Positions 1 through 9,326 of a stretch of DNA of 41,925 nt are shown here, one piece after another. The stretch comes from Bacillota bacterium. GTDB taxonomy: Bacteria > Bacillota > Desulfitobacteriia > Desulfitobacteriales > JAJXUE01. A model generated the notes under the pieces. The model had not been told where the DNA came from, searched no databases, and worked only from the letters and a program-made list of their open reading frames with translations. Position 1 is the stretch's first letter, and each line of letters begins with the position of its first letter. Both the position numbers and the translations under genes were made by a program. Location: positions 1-41,925 of the forward strand of contig JAJXUE010000001.1 in NCBI GenBank assembly GCA_021783135.1. The letters run 5' to 3'.

Positions 1-56
<56 letters not shown>

Positions 57-177
57 ATTGAAAAGTTTAAAACTTTGCTCTCTTAAACTAGAAACTCTTG
101 ACGAGTTTTTTCAGGCTTGTATTTTGCTCACTGCTGTTTAGTTTTCAAAGATCGTTCCCAAATTTCTCAGGAATTAT

Positions 178-206
178 ATTTTACCACGTTTCGCCGTATT
201 GGTCAA
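178..206 (-). promoter_or_regulatory. rRNA operon promoter, proximal
   Basis: On the minus strand TTGACC (206-201) is followed after 17 bases by TAAAAT (183-178). Both hexamers match the sigma-A consensus in five of six positions. The predicted start lies about 115 bases upstream of the 16S 5' end, a normal rRNA leader length. Confidence 0.75.
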
Positions 207-250
207 TCTCAAATGCTTCCAACAAGTCTATCGCGGCGACAACGTACATA

Positions 251-279
251 AATATATCACCATGCAGTTAAACTTTCAA
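251..279 (-). promoter_or_regulatory. rRNA operon promoter, distal
   Basis: On the minus strand TTGAAA (279-274), a 17-base spacer and TATATT (256-251) form a second sigma-A-type promoter 73 bases upstream of the proximal one. Tandem promoters are common in front of rRNA operons. Confidence 0.65.
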
Positions 280-339
280 GTTGTTTAAACCCATAAATTA
301 AGTACTTATTCAACTTTACGCTCAAATTACTCCGTAAAT

Positions 340-399
340 CTAACTAATTCATGTAATTAATTAGTTAGGCACGCTCCGTTTAATTAAACGAAGCGCGCC
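340..399 (-). terminator. two adjoining hairpins after lysS
   Basis: A 14-bp stem with an AATT loop (arms 386-399 and 368-381, with two G-T pairs) is followed on the minus strand by a second stem of 10 perfect base pairs (arms 359-368 and 340-349). Neither has a long T-run, so termination efficiency is uncertain. Their place between lysS and the rRNA promoters suggests they insulate the rRNA operon. Confidence 0.5.
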
Positions 400-467
400 C
401 GCACTACAGGTTAAAAATCACCTTTTAAATTATATTTTGTCTGCACAAGAATTATTGCTACCTAACT

Positions 468-1943
<1,476 letters not shown>

Positions 1944-1962
1944 TCAGACCCTCACATTTAGA

Positions 1963-1991
1963 ACAAAGTTGCCCTCAGAGAGCAACTTTGT
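1963..1991 (-). terminator. hairpin between greA and lysS
   Basis: ACAAAGTTGC and GCAACTTTGT form a perfect 10-bp inverted repeat around a 9-base loop. No T-tract follows on the minus strand, so it may be an RNA-processing or attenuation element rather than a true terminator. Confidence 0.45.
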
Positions 1992-2011
1992 ATATTATTC
2001 ATATCTTCTTA

Positions 2012-2488
2012 TTACTTATGGATGTTCATAATTTGATAGCGCAACTTACCGGCGGGAACAGTGACTTCCACTATACTTCCATTGACCTGTCCCAAAATAG
2101 CCTTACCTACAGGTGATTCGTTCGATATTTTATTAGCTATTGGATCAGCTTCGGCAGACCCAATAATGGTGTACTCAATTTCATCCCCGTAGTCCAAATC
2201 TTTAAGCAAAACCGTTGAACCAAGCGACACAGAATCTGTAACTATATCACTATCATCTATAACTCTTGCGTTGCGGAGCATCTTCTCCAAAGTTAAAATT
2301 CTACCCTCAATAAAAGCTTGCTCATTTTTCGCGTCTTCATACTCTGAGTTTTCACTAATGTCGCCAAACTCAATTGCCTGTTTAATTCTTTCTGCGACTT
2401 CACGTCTGCGTTGAGTCTTAAGGTGCTCAAGCTCATCCTCAAGTTTCTTTAGTCCAACTAGAGTCAGGATTACTTCTTTTTCAGCCAT
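2012..2488 (-). CDS. greA: transcription elongation factor GreA
   Basis: GreA enters the secondary channel of RNA polymerase and stimulates cleavage of backtracked transcripts. The 158-residue length is typical. The N-terminal half is a coiled-coil hairpin whose tip carries the acidic segment [16 protein letters not shown] that reaches the active site. The C-terminal half is the FKBP-like domain, with the conserved SPVGKAILG segment. The start is ATG after GGGAGCGGG. A consensus promoter lies about 140 bases upstream, and lysS follows, a pairing common in Clostridia and Negativicutes. Confidence 0.97.
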   Translation of the reverse strand: MAEKEVILTLVGLKKLEDELEHLKTQRRREVAERIKQAIEFGDISENSEYEDAKNEQAFIEGRILTLEKMLRNARVIDDSDIVTDSVSLGSTVLLKDLDYGDEIEYTIIGSAEADPIANKISNESPVGKAILGQVNGSIVEVTVPAGKLRYQIMNIHK

Positions 2489-2561
2489 TTTACCCGCTCC
2501 CTTTTTACTTGCCCTATTAAATAATAGACTCTCATCTTACGTTAACACTTTAAAATAGCCA

Positions 2562-2588
2562 GCACTGTAGACCTTACGGTTACAGTGC
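2562..2588 (-). terminator. hairpin in the greA leader
   Basis: On the minus strand GCACTGTA (2588-2581) pairs with TACAGTGC (2569-2562). An inner ACC/GGT stem closes a GTAA tetraloop, with one bulged C. It lies between the greA promoter and the start codon and is followed by TGGCTATTTT, so it could act as a weak terminator or attenuator. Confidence 0.45.
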
Positions 2589-2624
2589 CAACCAATTATT
2601 GCTATACCCACAACATTACTGGTA

Positions 2625-2653
2625 ATTATAATGACATTACAAAATATTGTCAA
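2625..2653 (-). promoter_or_regulatory. greA-lysS promoter, perfect sigma-A consensus
   Basis: On the minus strand TTGACA (2653-2648), a 17-base spacer and TATAAT (2630-2625) match the consensus in all twelve positions. It lies after dusB and drives greA with a leader of about 130 bases. Confidence 0.9.
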
Positions 2654-2750
2654 GCGAAGCCGTTTCTCTAGGTAATAACTTCTGCACTTAAAACACCTAT
2701 ATTCCTGCCAATTTTTGACGCGCTAATATATTATGTTTTGTACGCTATAA

Positions 2751-3728
2751 TTATGCACCTAAATCCGTAAGGCTGAAACAATAACGGTCCAACACGTCCA
2801 GCATATCGGTTGCTGTTTTTGTAGCCATAACTAAGTCTCGAATCCGCGCCGCTTCGCGCAGCCCCTTAACATACCAAGCCGCATGCTTACGCATTTCTTG
2901 TACAGCAACCCACTCGGTTTTGTGCTCTAAAAGTAAACTAAAATGTCGCTTTGCCATAATGATTTTTTCAGTTGCACTAGGAGGCGGTTGCAGCTCTCCT
3001 GTAGCGAGAAACTGGGCGGTGCGATTAAATATCCAAGGATTCCCTAGCGACCCTCTCCCTATCATTACACCATCACATCCAGTGGTCTCTAGCATTTTTT
3101 GTGCATCTTGTGGTTCCCAAATATCCCCATTGCCTATAACAGGAATCCCGACAGAATTCTTGATTTCAGCAATAGCTCCCCAATCAGCCTTACCAGAATA
3201 AAATTGGTCTCTGGTTCGACCATGCACTATCACCGCCGCAACGCCAACGCCTTCGAGCACTTTCGCCATTTCTTTGCCATTGAGATTACTAGCATCCCAG
3301 CCTAAACGAAATTTGACTGTTACGGGTACATCCACGGCTTCGACAACTGCAGACGCAATCTTTCCGGCAAGAGGGAGATTTTTTAATAAAGCTGAGCCTT
3401 CACAGTTCTTTACTATCTTTGGCGCTGGGCAGCCCATGTTAATATCGATAATTTTGGCTCCCCGCTCAACAACAATGGTAGCTGCACGGGCCATTGTCAC
3501 TGGATCTGAGCCAAATATTTGTACTACAACCGGCTGAATTTCTCCTGTAATATCAAGAATCTGCAGCGTCTTGCTATTAGCATAGGTTAAAGCAGTCGCA
3601 CTTACCATCTCAGTCCAAAGCATATCGCACCCCATTTCTCGGGCCAGAAAACGATAAGCCTTGTCTGTAACACCGGCCATAGGTGCAGAACAAATCAGAT
3701 TATTAAGTATAAAATCGCCCAGCTTCAT
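2751..3728 (-). CDS. dusB: tRNA-dihydrouridine synthase, DusB type
   Basis: This flavoenzyme reduces specific uridines in tRNA to dihydrouridine. The 325-residue product opens its TIM barrel with LICSAPMAGVTDKAYR. It carries the catalytic cysteine in NMGCPAPKIVKNCEG, the phosphate and FMN-binding segments VHGRTRDQFYSGKADW and GNGDI, and then the C-terminal helical domain. The start ATG follows AAGGAAA. It follows the coaX terminator and precedes greA-lysS, as the B. subtilis dusB homolog sits beside lysS. Confidence 0.96.
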   Translation of the reverse strand: MKLGDFILNNLICSAPMAGVTDKAYRFLAREMGCDMLWTEMVSATALTYANSKTLQILDITGEIQPVVVQIFGSDPVTMARAATIVVERGAKIIDINMGCPAPKIVKNCEGSALLKNLPLAGKIASAVVEAVDVPVTVKFRLGWDASNLNGKEMAKVLEGVGVAAVIVHGRTRDQFYSGKADWGAIAEIKNSVGIPVIGNGDIWEPQDAQKMLETTGCDGVMIGRGSLGNPWIFNRTAQFLATGELQPPPSATEKIIMAKRHFSLLLEHKTEWVAVQEMRKHAAWYVKGLREAARIRDLVMATKTATDMLDVLDRYCFSLTDLGA

Positions 3729-3770
3729 TTTTTTATTTTTCCTTCCCCATATTACCGTTGCATATCGTGC

Positions 3771-3791
3771 AAAAGGCAGGTGTTACCTGCC
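3771..3791 (-). terminator. terminator after coaX
   Basis: On the minus strand GGCAGGT, loop AAC and ACCTGCC form a 7-bp stem followed directly by TTTT. It lies just after the coaX stop and closes the pan-bir-coaX block. Confidence 0.8.
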
Positions 3792-3798
3792 CTTAATT

Positions 3799-4563
3799 TT
3801 AACTATTTCGTTCATAAATTATCCTTAAACCTTCTAAAGTTAGCAATGGATCCACCAAATCTATGCTATCTGTATGCGGCGCTACTAAACCCGCCATCAT
3901 TCCGGTAGCAACCACCTTGACAGGCTGACCAATTTCTCGTTTAAATCTTCCGACTACACCGTCTACCTGACCAGCGAAACCATATAAAATACCTGATTGC
4001 ATTGCTTCAACTGTATTTCTACCAATTACTGACTTAGGTTCGGTCACTTCAATCCTAGGCAGCTTTGCCGCCCTGTGAAATAAAGCTTCAGTGGCGATTT
4101 CCATGCCAGGAGCCAAGGCCCCGCCCAAATAATCGCCTTTATCAGATACATAGCAAAATGCAGTAGCTGTCCCAAAATCCACTATTATTAAAGGGCCGCC
4201 ATATCGTTCATACCCGGCTAAGGCATTGACAATTCTATCAGCGCCAACTTCTCTTGGATTATCATAGCGCACGTGCATTCCCGTCTTAACGCCCGGCCCC
4301 ACTACAATTGGTTTAAGATTAAAATATTTGAGGCTGAGTTCCTGCAGAACAGGCATTACGGGCGGAACTACAGAAGACATTACCAGTGCCTTGACATCGG
4401 CAAAACTCTTCCCGTTTAGTTCAAACAAGTTATGCAGCAAGACAGCAAATTCATCTGAAGTGCGAGCTAAGTCGGTTGCTATGGTCCAATGATTGAGTAA
4501 CTCCTTATCCTGGTATAATCCCAAAACTATGTGTGTATTACTTACATCAAAAACAACGATCAT
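3799..4563 (-). CDS. coaX: type III pantothenate kinase
   Basis: CoaX phosphorylates pantothenate with ATP, the first step from pantothenate to CoA. The product has 254 residues when started at ATG 4563, which is preceded by GGGGGTG. A longer reading frame to 4641 would run into bioY and adds 26 residues foreign to the family. The N-terminal phosphate loop is VVFDVSNTHIVLGLY, followed by GADRIVNALAGYERYG and VDFGTATAFCYV, the type III signature of the acetate-kinase-like fold. It lies downstream of panB, panC and panD, so pantothenate synthesis and its activation are encoded together. Confidence 0.95.
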   Translation of the reverse strand: MIVVFDVSNTHIVLGLYQDKELLNHWTIATDLARTSDEFAVLLHNLFELNGKSFADVKALVMSSVVPPVMPVLQELSLKYFNLKPIVVGPGVKTGMHVRYDNPREVGADRIVNALAGYERYGGPLIIVDFGTATAFCYVSDKGDYLGGALAPGMEIATEALFHRAAKLPRIEVTEPKSVIGRNTVEAMQSGILYGFAGQVDGVVGRFKREIGQPVKVVATGMMAGLVAPHTDSIDLVDPLLTLEGLRIIYERNS

Positions 4564-4630
4564 AGCACACCCCCAGAATAGACTTTCTTCATTGTAGCAG
4601 AACAGCGCTATACTCGCAATCCTGTCCAAC

Positions 4631-5188
4631 TTACCGCGCAATAGGCGTGATTGTCTTGTTTAGAATCTGCCCCAAGATAACTGCGACAAAGCCTTTGATT
4701 AAGTCCAGCACAATGAATGGGATGAAGCCGAGTTTAACGATTTGCCACACCGTTTGCGCTTGATGCACAACCAGGTTAATAATCAAATACATATAAGCTA
4801 ACCCAAACACATAAATGCAGACAATCCCTACTATTACTGCAAAATAAGACCATACGAACCCCGGTCTTTGCTTAAGTGCAAGAAGTTTACCCACTGCATA
4901 AGCAGCAACAATATAACCAATCATGTAGCCAAACGTAGGTTTAATTACATAAGTCAAACCACCAAAAGGAGGGGTAGCAAATACTTGAACTCCTAACAAT
5001 CCAATTAAAACATATAAAGCCATAGACCATGCACCTAGTTTAGGTCCTAAAACGAAACCAGCCAGTAATACCAGCAGTGGTAAAATGCTATATGGGACTA
5101 TGGTTTCAGGCACATAACGGAAGATGACCGCTGCACAACAGGTTATTGCCGTGTACATCGCAACTCTTGTCAGTTCTCTGGTTTTCAT
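4631..5188 (-). CDS. bioY: biotin transporter BioY (ECF S component)
   Basis: BioY is the membrane substrate-binding component for biotin uptake. It works alone or with an ECF energizing module, which is not present in this window. The 185-residue protein is almost entirely hydrophobic, with about six membrane segments, and carries family features such as FVLGPKLGAWSMALYVLIGL and GLTYVIKPTFGYMIGY. The start is ATG after GAGGGGG. A BirA-type palindrome lies immediately upstream, and birA is the preceding gene, so repression by BirA when biotin is plentiful is likely. Confidence 0.93.
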   Translation of the reverse strand: MKTRELTRVAMYTAITCCAAVIFRYVPETIVPYSILPLLVLLAGFVLGPKLGAWSMALYVLIGLLGVQVFATPPFGGLTYVIKPTFGYMIGYIVAAYAVGKLLALKQRPGFVWSYFAVIVGIVCIYVFGLAYMYLIINLVVHQAQTVWQIVKLGFIPFIVLDLIKGFVAVILGQILNKTITPIAR

Positions 5189-5208
5189 ATAATTCCCCCT
5201 CTTAATTA

Positions 5209-5236
5209 GTAAACATGAGTTCGCAAATTGGTTTAC
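5209..5236 (-). promoter_or_regulatory. BirA operator (biotin box) before bioY
   Basis: GTAAAC at 5209-5214 and GTTTAC at 5231-5236 form a perfect inverted repeat separated by 16 bases, the architecture of known biotin operators. It lies in the 66-base gap between birA and bioY, about 20 bases upstream of the bioY start. Confidence 0.85.
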
Positions 5237-5254
5237 AATATCGCCATGTCACAT

Positions 5255-6238
5255 CTAGAACCGATACTTCCCCTGCGCACCACGTAAAGAAACATCGCCA
5301 GAATATATTTTAACCAGCTTCCCTTGCTGGTCTTCGACAAGCAAGGCCCCGTCCGCATCAATATCAACGCTTTGCCCCATCCATTCCCGGCCCGTTTCTT
5401 TGATAACTACCTCACAATTAAGGCAAACGGCCAGCCTACGCCATTCCTGCAAAATAGCACTATTTCCGCCAGCAAGCAGTAAATTTTCTAACCTTTCTAT
5501 TTGACGCAATATTTCCTGAATGATTACGACCAAATCAACCGGTTTGCCTAATGCAATTTGCAAGGAGGTAGCGTCAACCTGTGTGGCAATACTTGCTTCG
5601 CTGAGATTAGCGTTGACACCAATACCTAAAACCAAAAACTCTACAGCCTGCCATTCACCAATCACTTCAGTAAGAATACCGCCGACTTTTTTACCCTGTA
5701 ATAAAACATCATTCGGCCATTTAATTCCCACATTTAGACCTGTTACTTGGTTAATAGCATGAGTTACCGCAACTCCCGCCAGCAATGTATAGTTAGCAAC
5801 ATTTTTTAACTCCATAGTTGGTCGCAGAATCGCACTCATCCAAATGCCGCCTTTAGGCGAGATCCAGTGACGCCCTCTTCTGCCCCTGCCACCTTGTTGA
5901 ACTTCAGCCACTATTACCGTGCCTGCTTGAGCGCCAGTCCTCGCTAATTCCTTAGCCAAATCATTGGTCGAAGTAACCTCAGGACGAACTACAATGTCGC
6001 ACCCAAACCGAGCGGTGCCTAGGTTACGTTTTAATTCGTACTTATTAAACGGTCCGCTTTTATTTTCCAGACGGTGTCCCAATCGCGTCTGGCTTTCAAT
6101 TCGATAGCCTTCCTCCTTTAAGCGATTAATATGTTTCCAAACAGCCGCACGCGAAACACCAAGAATTTTACTAAGTTCCTCACCGGAAACATACTCGCCT
6201 TGTTTTGCAAACAAAAAATTCAGAATCTGTTCTCTCAT
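5255..6238 (-). CDS. birA: bifunctional biotin ligase / biotin repressor BirA
   Basis: BirA makes biotinyl-AMP, transfers biotin to carboxylase carrier lysines and, when loaded, represses biotin genes. The N-terminal winged helix (about residues 1-60, SKILGVSRAAVWKHINRLKEEGY spans the recognition helix) marks the repressor type. The catalytic domain shows the adenylate-binding GGRGRRGRHW and the KWPND motif, followed by a small C-terminal SH3-like domain. ATG 6238 has the better spacing to GAGGT; a GTG two codons upstream (6244) is possible. Operators lie before both this gene and bioY, which predicts autoregulation. Confidence 0.95.
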   Translation of the reverse strand: MREQILNFLFAKQGEYVSGEELSKILGVSRAAVWKHINRLKEEGYRIESQTRLGHRLENKSGPFNKYELKRNLGTARFGCDIVVRPEVTSTNDLAKELARTGAQAGTVIVAEVQQGGRGRRGRHWISPKGGIWMSAILRPTMELKNVANYTLLAGVAVTHAINQVTGLNVGIKWPNDVLLQGKKVGGILTEVIGEWQAVEFLVLGIGVNANLSEASIATQVDATSLQIALGKPVDLVVIIQEILRQIERLENLLLAGGNSAILQEWRRLAVCLNCEVVIKETGREWMGQSVDIDADGALLVEDQQGKLVKIYSGDVSLRGAQGKYRF

Positions 6239-6274
6239 CCGCACACCTCATTTTAGTACATAACCCGAAGATAC

Positions 6275-6302
6275 GTCAACCTTATAGTTGCATTAGGTTT
6301 AC
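6275..6302 (-). promoter_or_regulatory. second BirA operator, before birA
   Basis: GTCAAC at 6275-6280 and GTTTAC at 6297-6302 are separated by exactly 16 bases, like the bioY operator, and differ from a perfect inverted repeat at one position. The flanks extend the match (the right half continues as in the bioY box to ACAATA/ACAATAG). It lies between the panD stop and the birA start. Confidence 0.7.
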
Positions 6303-6308
6303 AATAGT

Positions 6309-6692
6309 CTAGGCAATAGTGCCATGGGATTCCGTGCCCGAGGCACTTATCGGGTGATTATGTGCATCGACAAAAACCACCACCGGCGCGTGCGAGCTCA
6401 CTTCGGCTTGATCGATTATCCCATAAGAAATTATTATTACAACGTCACCGGGTTGAACCAACCGGGCTGCAGCCCCATTCAAACAAATCATTCCCGAACC
6501 TCTGGGCGCTGGAATTACATAAGTTTCTAATCTCGCACCATTATTGTTATTTACAATTTGAACTTTCTCATTTTCGCACAAATCGGCCGCGTCCATCAAG
6601 TCCTTATCGATAGAAATGCTGCCAACATAGTTAAGGTTTGCCTCTGTCACCACCGCACGGTGGATTTTCGATTTCATAACGTGCTTTAACAT
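6309..6692 (-). CDS. panD: aspartate 1-decarboxylase precursor
   Basis: PanD converts aspartate to beta-alanine for pantothenate synthesis. The proenzyme cleaves itself to create a pyruvoyl cofactor; the Gly-Ser cleavage site is visible in [13 protein letters not shown] (about residues 24-25). The 127-residue length, [11 protein letters not shown] near the start and [19 protein letters not shown] later are typical. The ATG immediately follows the panC stop, with GGAGG inside the end of panC, so the two are translationally linked. Confidence 0.97.
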   Translation of the reverse strand: MLKHVMKSKIHRAVVTEANLNYVGSISIDKDLMDAADLCENEKVQIVNNNNGARLETYVIPAPRGSGMICLNGAAARLVQPGDVVIIISYGIIDQAEVSSHAPVVVFVDAHNHPISASGTESHGTIA

Positions 6693-7541
6693 CTAATCCT
6701 CCCCCAGAGTTATATTATCAATTAAGCGAGTTTTACCAAAACGCACTGCCAATGCTAGCAAAGAACTATTGTCCAATATTTCGACCGGTTGCAACGTTTC
6801 AGTATCCACTATTTCAATATAGTCTATATCTGCCAGCGACTGATATCCAATCATCTGTTTCATTGCAGCTATTATCTGAATACTGCTACGTTCCCCTAAG
6901 GTGAACATTTCCTGTGCTTTGACCAATGCTTGGTGCAAAACCGGTGCTTGAGCCCGTTGCGCAGGTGAGAGATAAATGTTTCTCGAACTCATTGCCAACC
7001 CATCTTGCTCCCGTGCAATTGGAATTGCCACAATATGAATCGGGAAATTGAGGTCTTCTACCATACGCTTGATTATGGCTAATTGCTGCGCGTCCTTTTT
7101 GCCAAAATAGGCCTTATGTGGTTGCGCAATATTGAACAACTTGCTAACCACCGTGGCAACCCCGCGAAAATGCCCTTGCCGCGAGCGTCCGCACAGACAG
7201 TTACCCATGAGGTCGACTTCAACATGAGCAAGGTTCGGCTTAGGATACATGTCTGCAACTGGAGGCGCAAAAATCAAATCTGCCCCTGCAGCATAAGCCA
7301 TTTGGCTATCCCGTTCCAAATCCCGAGGATAAGTAGCATAATCTTCATTCGGACCAAATTGTATTGGGTTAACGAAAATACTTACAACCACCAAGTCGCA
7401 ATCTAATCTAGCCTGTTGTATTAAGCTTTGATGTCCTGCATGGAGATAACCCATAGTTGGTACAAGTCCCACCTGTTTCCCGTCAGACTTTGCCGCAGTA
7501 ATTTTTTGCCGCAATACGGAAATTTGTTGGCATAATTCCAC
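6693..7541 (-). CDS. panC: pantothenate synthetase (pantoate-beta-alanine ligase)
   Basis: PanC joins pantoate and beta-alanine using ATP. The 282-residue product has the nucleotidyltransferase signature VPTMGYLHAGHQSLI, in which HAGH is the HxGH motif. Further conserved stretches are FVNPIQFGPNEDYATYPR, YFGKKDAQQLAIIKRMV and the KMSKS-like MSSRN. The start is GTG 7541 with AAGGTGG upstream. It lies 15 bases after panB and touches panD. Confidence 0.97.
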   Translation of the reverse strand: MELCQQISVLRQKITAAKSDGKQVGLVPTMGYLHAGHQSLIQQARLDCDLVVVSIFVNPIQFGPNEDYATYPRDLERDSQMAYAAGADLIFAPPVADMYPKPNLAHVEVDLMGNCLCGRSRQGHFRGVATVVSKLFNIAQPHKAYFGKKDAQQLAIIKRMVEDLNFPIHIVAIPIAREQDGLAMSSRNIYLSPAQRAQAPVLHQALVKAQEMFTLGERSSIQIIAAMKQMIGYQSLADIDYIEIVDTETLQPVEILDNSSLLALAVRFGKTRLIDNITLGED

Positions 7542-7556
7542 CTAAATATCCACCTT

Positions 7557-8390
7557 TTAATATAGTTTTGGTAAATCCGGTTCATTTTGATGCACAATAC
7601 TATGTTCTTCACCAGGAAATTGGCCATTTTCCACTTCATCTTTATATTTTTTGAGTGCATTTCCAATTTGATCATGCAAATTGCAATATTTTTTAACAAA
7701 TTTCGGTGTTTTATTACTAGTAAACCCAAGCATGTCATGGATTACTAGAACCTGTCCATCACACCCTACACCTGCCCCAATACCAATAGTGGGCACTTTT
7801 AACTTATCCGTTATCTGCTTAGCCAATACAGCAGGAATCAACTCCAAAACCAGGGCAAATACACCCGCTTCTTCTAGCGCCAGCGCATCTTCCAACAGAC
7901 GCTTTGCGGCGCTTTCGGTCTTGCCTTGTACCTTAAACCCACCCAGTTGGTGCACAGATTGTGGTGTTAATCCAAGGTGACCCATCACAGGAATACCTGC
8001 ATCTACCATCGCCTTAATAACTTCTACCCTTTCTTGCCCTCCCTCAAGCTTCACAGCCTGGGCACCCCCCTCTTGCATCAAGCGGCCCGCATGCCGGAGT
8101 GCATCCGCTGTTCCAGTATGATAAGTGAGAAATGGCATATCGGCAATAATCATTGCCTGGTTGCTACCCCTAACTACAGCTTTGGTGTGGTAAACTACTT
8201 CATCCAATGTAACCGGTATAGTGGTTTCATAGCCTAGAACTACGTTTCCTAAAGAGTCTCCCACTAAGATTGCATTGATGTCTGCTTCATCAACCATGCG
8301 TGCCGTTGGGAAGTCGTAGGCAGTTAAAACGGTAATCTTTTGGCCGTCTGTCTTTTTATGCAAAAAATCTTGTGTACTAAACCTTTTCAT
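7557..8390 (-). CDS. panB: 3-methyl-2-oxobutanoate hydroxymethyltransferase
   Basis: PanB transfers a hydroxymethyl group from methylene-tetrahydrofolate to ketoisovalerate, giving ketopantoate. Its 277 residues include the barrel start TVLTAYDFPTARMVDEA, the metal-binding region LVGDSLGNVVLGYETT and the later HLGLTPQSVHQLGG. ATG 8390 begins the conserved KRFSTQDF segment and is preceded by AGGTGAGG; a GTG four codons upstream is too close to that site. It lies 46 bases after the PanG-like gene, in the same operon and under the same leader RNA. Confidence 0.96.
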   Translation of the reverse strand: MKRFSTQDFLHKKTDGQKITVLTAYDFPTARMVDEADINAILVGDSLGNVVLGYETTIPVTLDEVVYHTKAVVRGSNQAMIIADMPFLTYHTGTADALRHAGRLMQEGGAQAVKLEGGQERVEVIKAMVDAGIPVMGHLGLTPQSVHQLGGFKVQGKTESAAKRLLEDALALEEAGVFALVLELIPAVLAKQITDKLKVPTIGIGAGVGCDGQVLVIHDMLGFTSNKTPKFVKKYCNLHDQIGNALKKYKDEVENGQFPGEEHSIVHQNEPDLPKLY

Positions 8391-8436
8391 ATTCCAACAC
8401 ACCTCACCTTACAAAATCGTTTAAGAGTTAACGTTT

Positions 8437-9276
8437 TCATTCCGTAAGTATTTGCCGCAGGTGTAATTCATTTTCCCAAGTTAAAGTTCCTTTGGCTGTC
8501 ACAAGCTTAACAGCACGTAAGCCCAGCTTTTTATAAATAGTTGCTGATTCCTCTGGCAATGTTGCCAAGTGTCCCTCAACAACCAGGTAGTCGCCACGCG
8601 CAATAGGACCAGTTAACGCATCTGGTAAACCGACGTTGGTTAAATTTGCCACGGTACCTTGCATCAACGGGAGCAAGGCTTGAACAGCTTCATGCGACTT
8701 AAATCCTACTGAAGTGAGTAATTCAGCGGCGATGTCCGCTAACACCACCAGATAATTTGAAGCTATACAGGCTGCGGCATGGTATAGAGACTTATCCTCT
8801 TTACTGAAGCAATGTGGTATTCCGCCTAAGTCATCGACTAACCTAAGTCCCACGTCCAAGGCATCTCCCTCAACAGCGAAATGCGCACCCGAGAGGGTCT
8901 TTAAGGCCATAGCCACACTCACAAAAGACTGTAACGGATGCAGCGATAAAAGCCTCGCTCCATACAACTTGGCTGCTGCCATAACGTTACTACTCAAAGC
9001 CCCACTAAAATGCACCAGAACTTGACCCTTACGGCAATACGGAGATAATTCATTCACAAGTGGCTCGATTACGCGATCCGGGACTCCGAATAAAATAAGA
9101 TCATTGTTCCGCATAACGTCTTGTGGTGAACTTACTTGGGCTTGAATCTGTTCAGCCAACCAAATTGCCTTCGCCTGTGACCTGTTGGCCACATCCCCAA
9201 CACAGTAGCCTTTTTCCCAGAGGCGAATTGCTACAGTACTGCCCACAATACCAGCACCAACAATACCCACCCGCAC
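8437..9276 (-). CDS. panG: Rossmann-fold / DUF2520 oxidoreductase, candidate alternative ketopantoate reductase
   Basis: The 279-residue protein starts with a dinucleotide-binding motif (RVGIVGAGIVGSTVA) and has a C-terminal helical domain like that of the DUF2520 family. GTG 9276 is chosen because it sits at the motif and has GGGGGG six bases upstream; the longer frame to 9372 would run through the leader terminator. It heads the panB-panC-panD operon, and no panE-type ketopantoate reductase is seen here. PanG, described in Francisella as a ketopantoate reductase unlike PanE, is to my recollection of this type. The function is inferred from fold and operon position. Confidence 0.65.
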   Translation of the reverse strand: MRVGIVGAGIVGSTVAIRLWEKGYCVGDVANRSQAKAIWLAEQIQAQVSSPQDVMRNNDLILFGVPDRVIEPLVNELSPYCRKGQVLVHFSGALSSNVMAAAKLYGARLLSLHPLQSFVSVAMALKTLSGAHFAVEGDALDVGLRLVDDLGGIPHCFSKEDKSLYHAAACIASNYLVVLADIAAELLTSVGFKSHEAVQALLPLMQGTVANLTNVGLPDALTGPIARGDYLVVEGHLATLPEESATIYKKLGLRAVKLVTAKGTLTWENELHLRQILTE

Positions 9277-9292
9277 AGCTATCCCCCCGCTC

Positions 9293-9326
9293 AAAAAAAC
9301 ATAAACCTCCTGCGGGTAGCAGGAGG
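9293..9326 (-). terminator. intrinsic terminator in the pantothenate-operon leader
   Basis: On the minus strand CCTCCTGC (9326-9319) pairs perfectly with GCAGGAGG (9313-9306) around the loop TACCC, and TTTATGTTTTTTT follows. It lies between the tandem bulged-A hairpins and the first gene of the operon. It can serve both as the end of the folate operon and as the off-state of an attenuator. Confidence 0.9.

Larger units (their letters stand above)
57..467 (-). other. lysS-16S intergenic region / rRNA operon leader
   Basis: This 411-base stretch has no gene. Reading the minus strand it holds two hairpins just after lysS (399-340), a distal promoter (279-251), a proximal promoter (206-178) and a transcribed leader before 16S. 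The leader includes TTTGAAAACTAAACA around 150-136, a sequence typical of rRNA leaders in Bacillota and resembling a boxA-type antitermination region. No tRNA is visible. Confidence 0.75.

Noticed and set aside
2920-3537. Three plus-strand open frames opposite dusB
   Set aside because: They lie antisense to a well-conserved gene, lack ribosome-binding sites and have cysteine/serine-rich, low-information translations.
3799-4641. Longer coaX starting at 4641
   Set aside because: The extra 26 residues precede the conserved phosphate loop, overlap bioY and lack the good ribosome-binding site that precedes ATG 4563.
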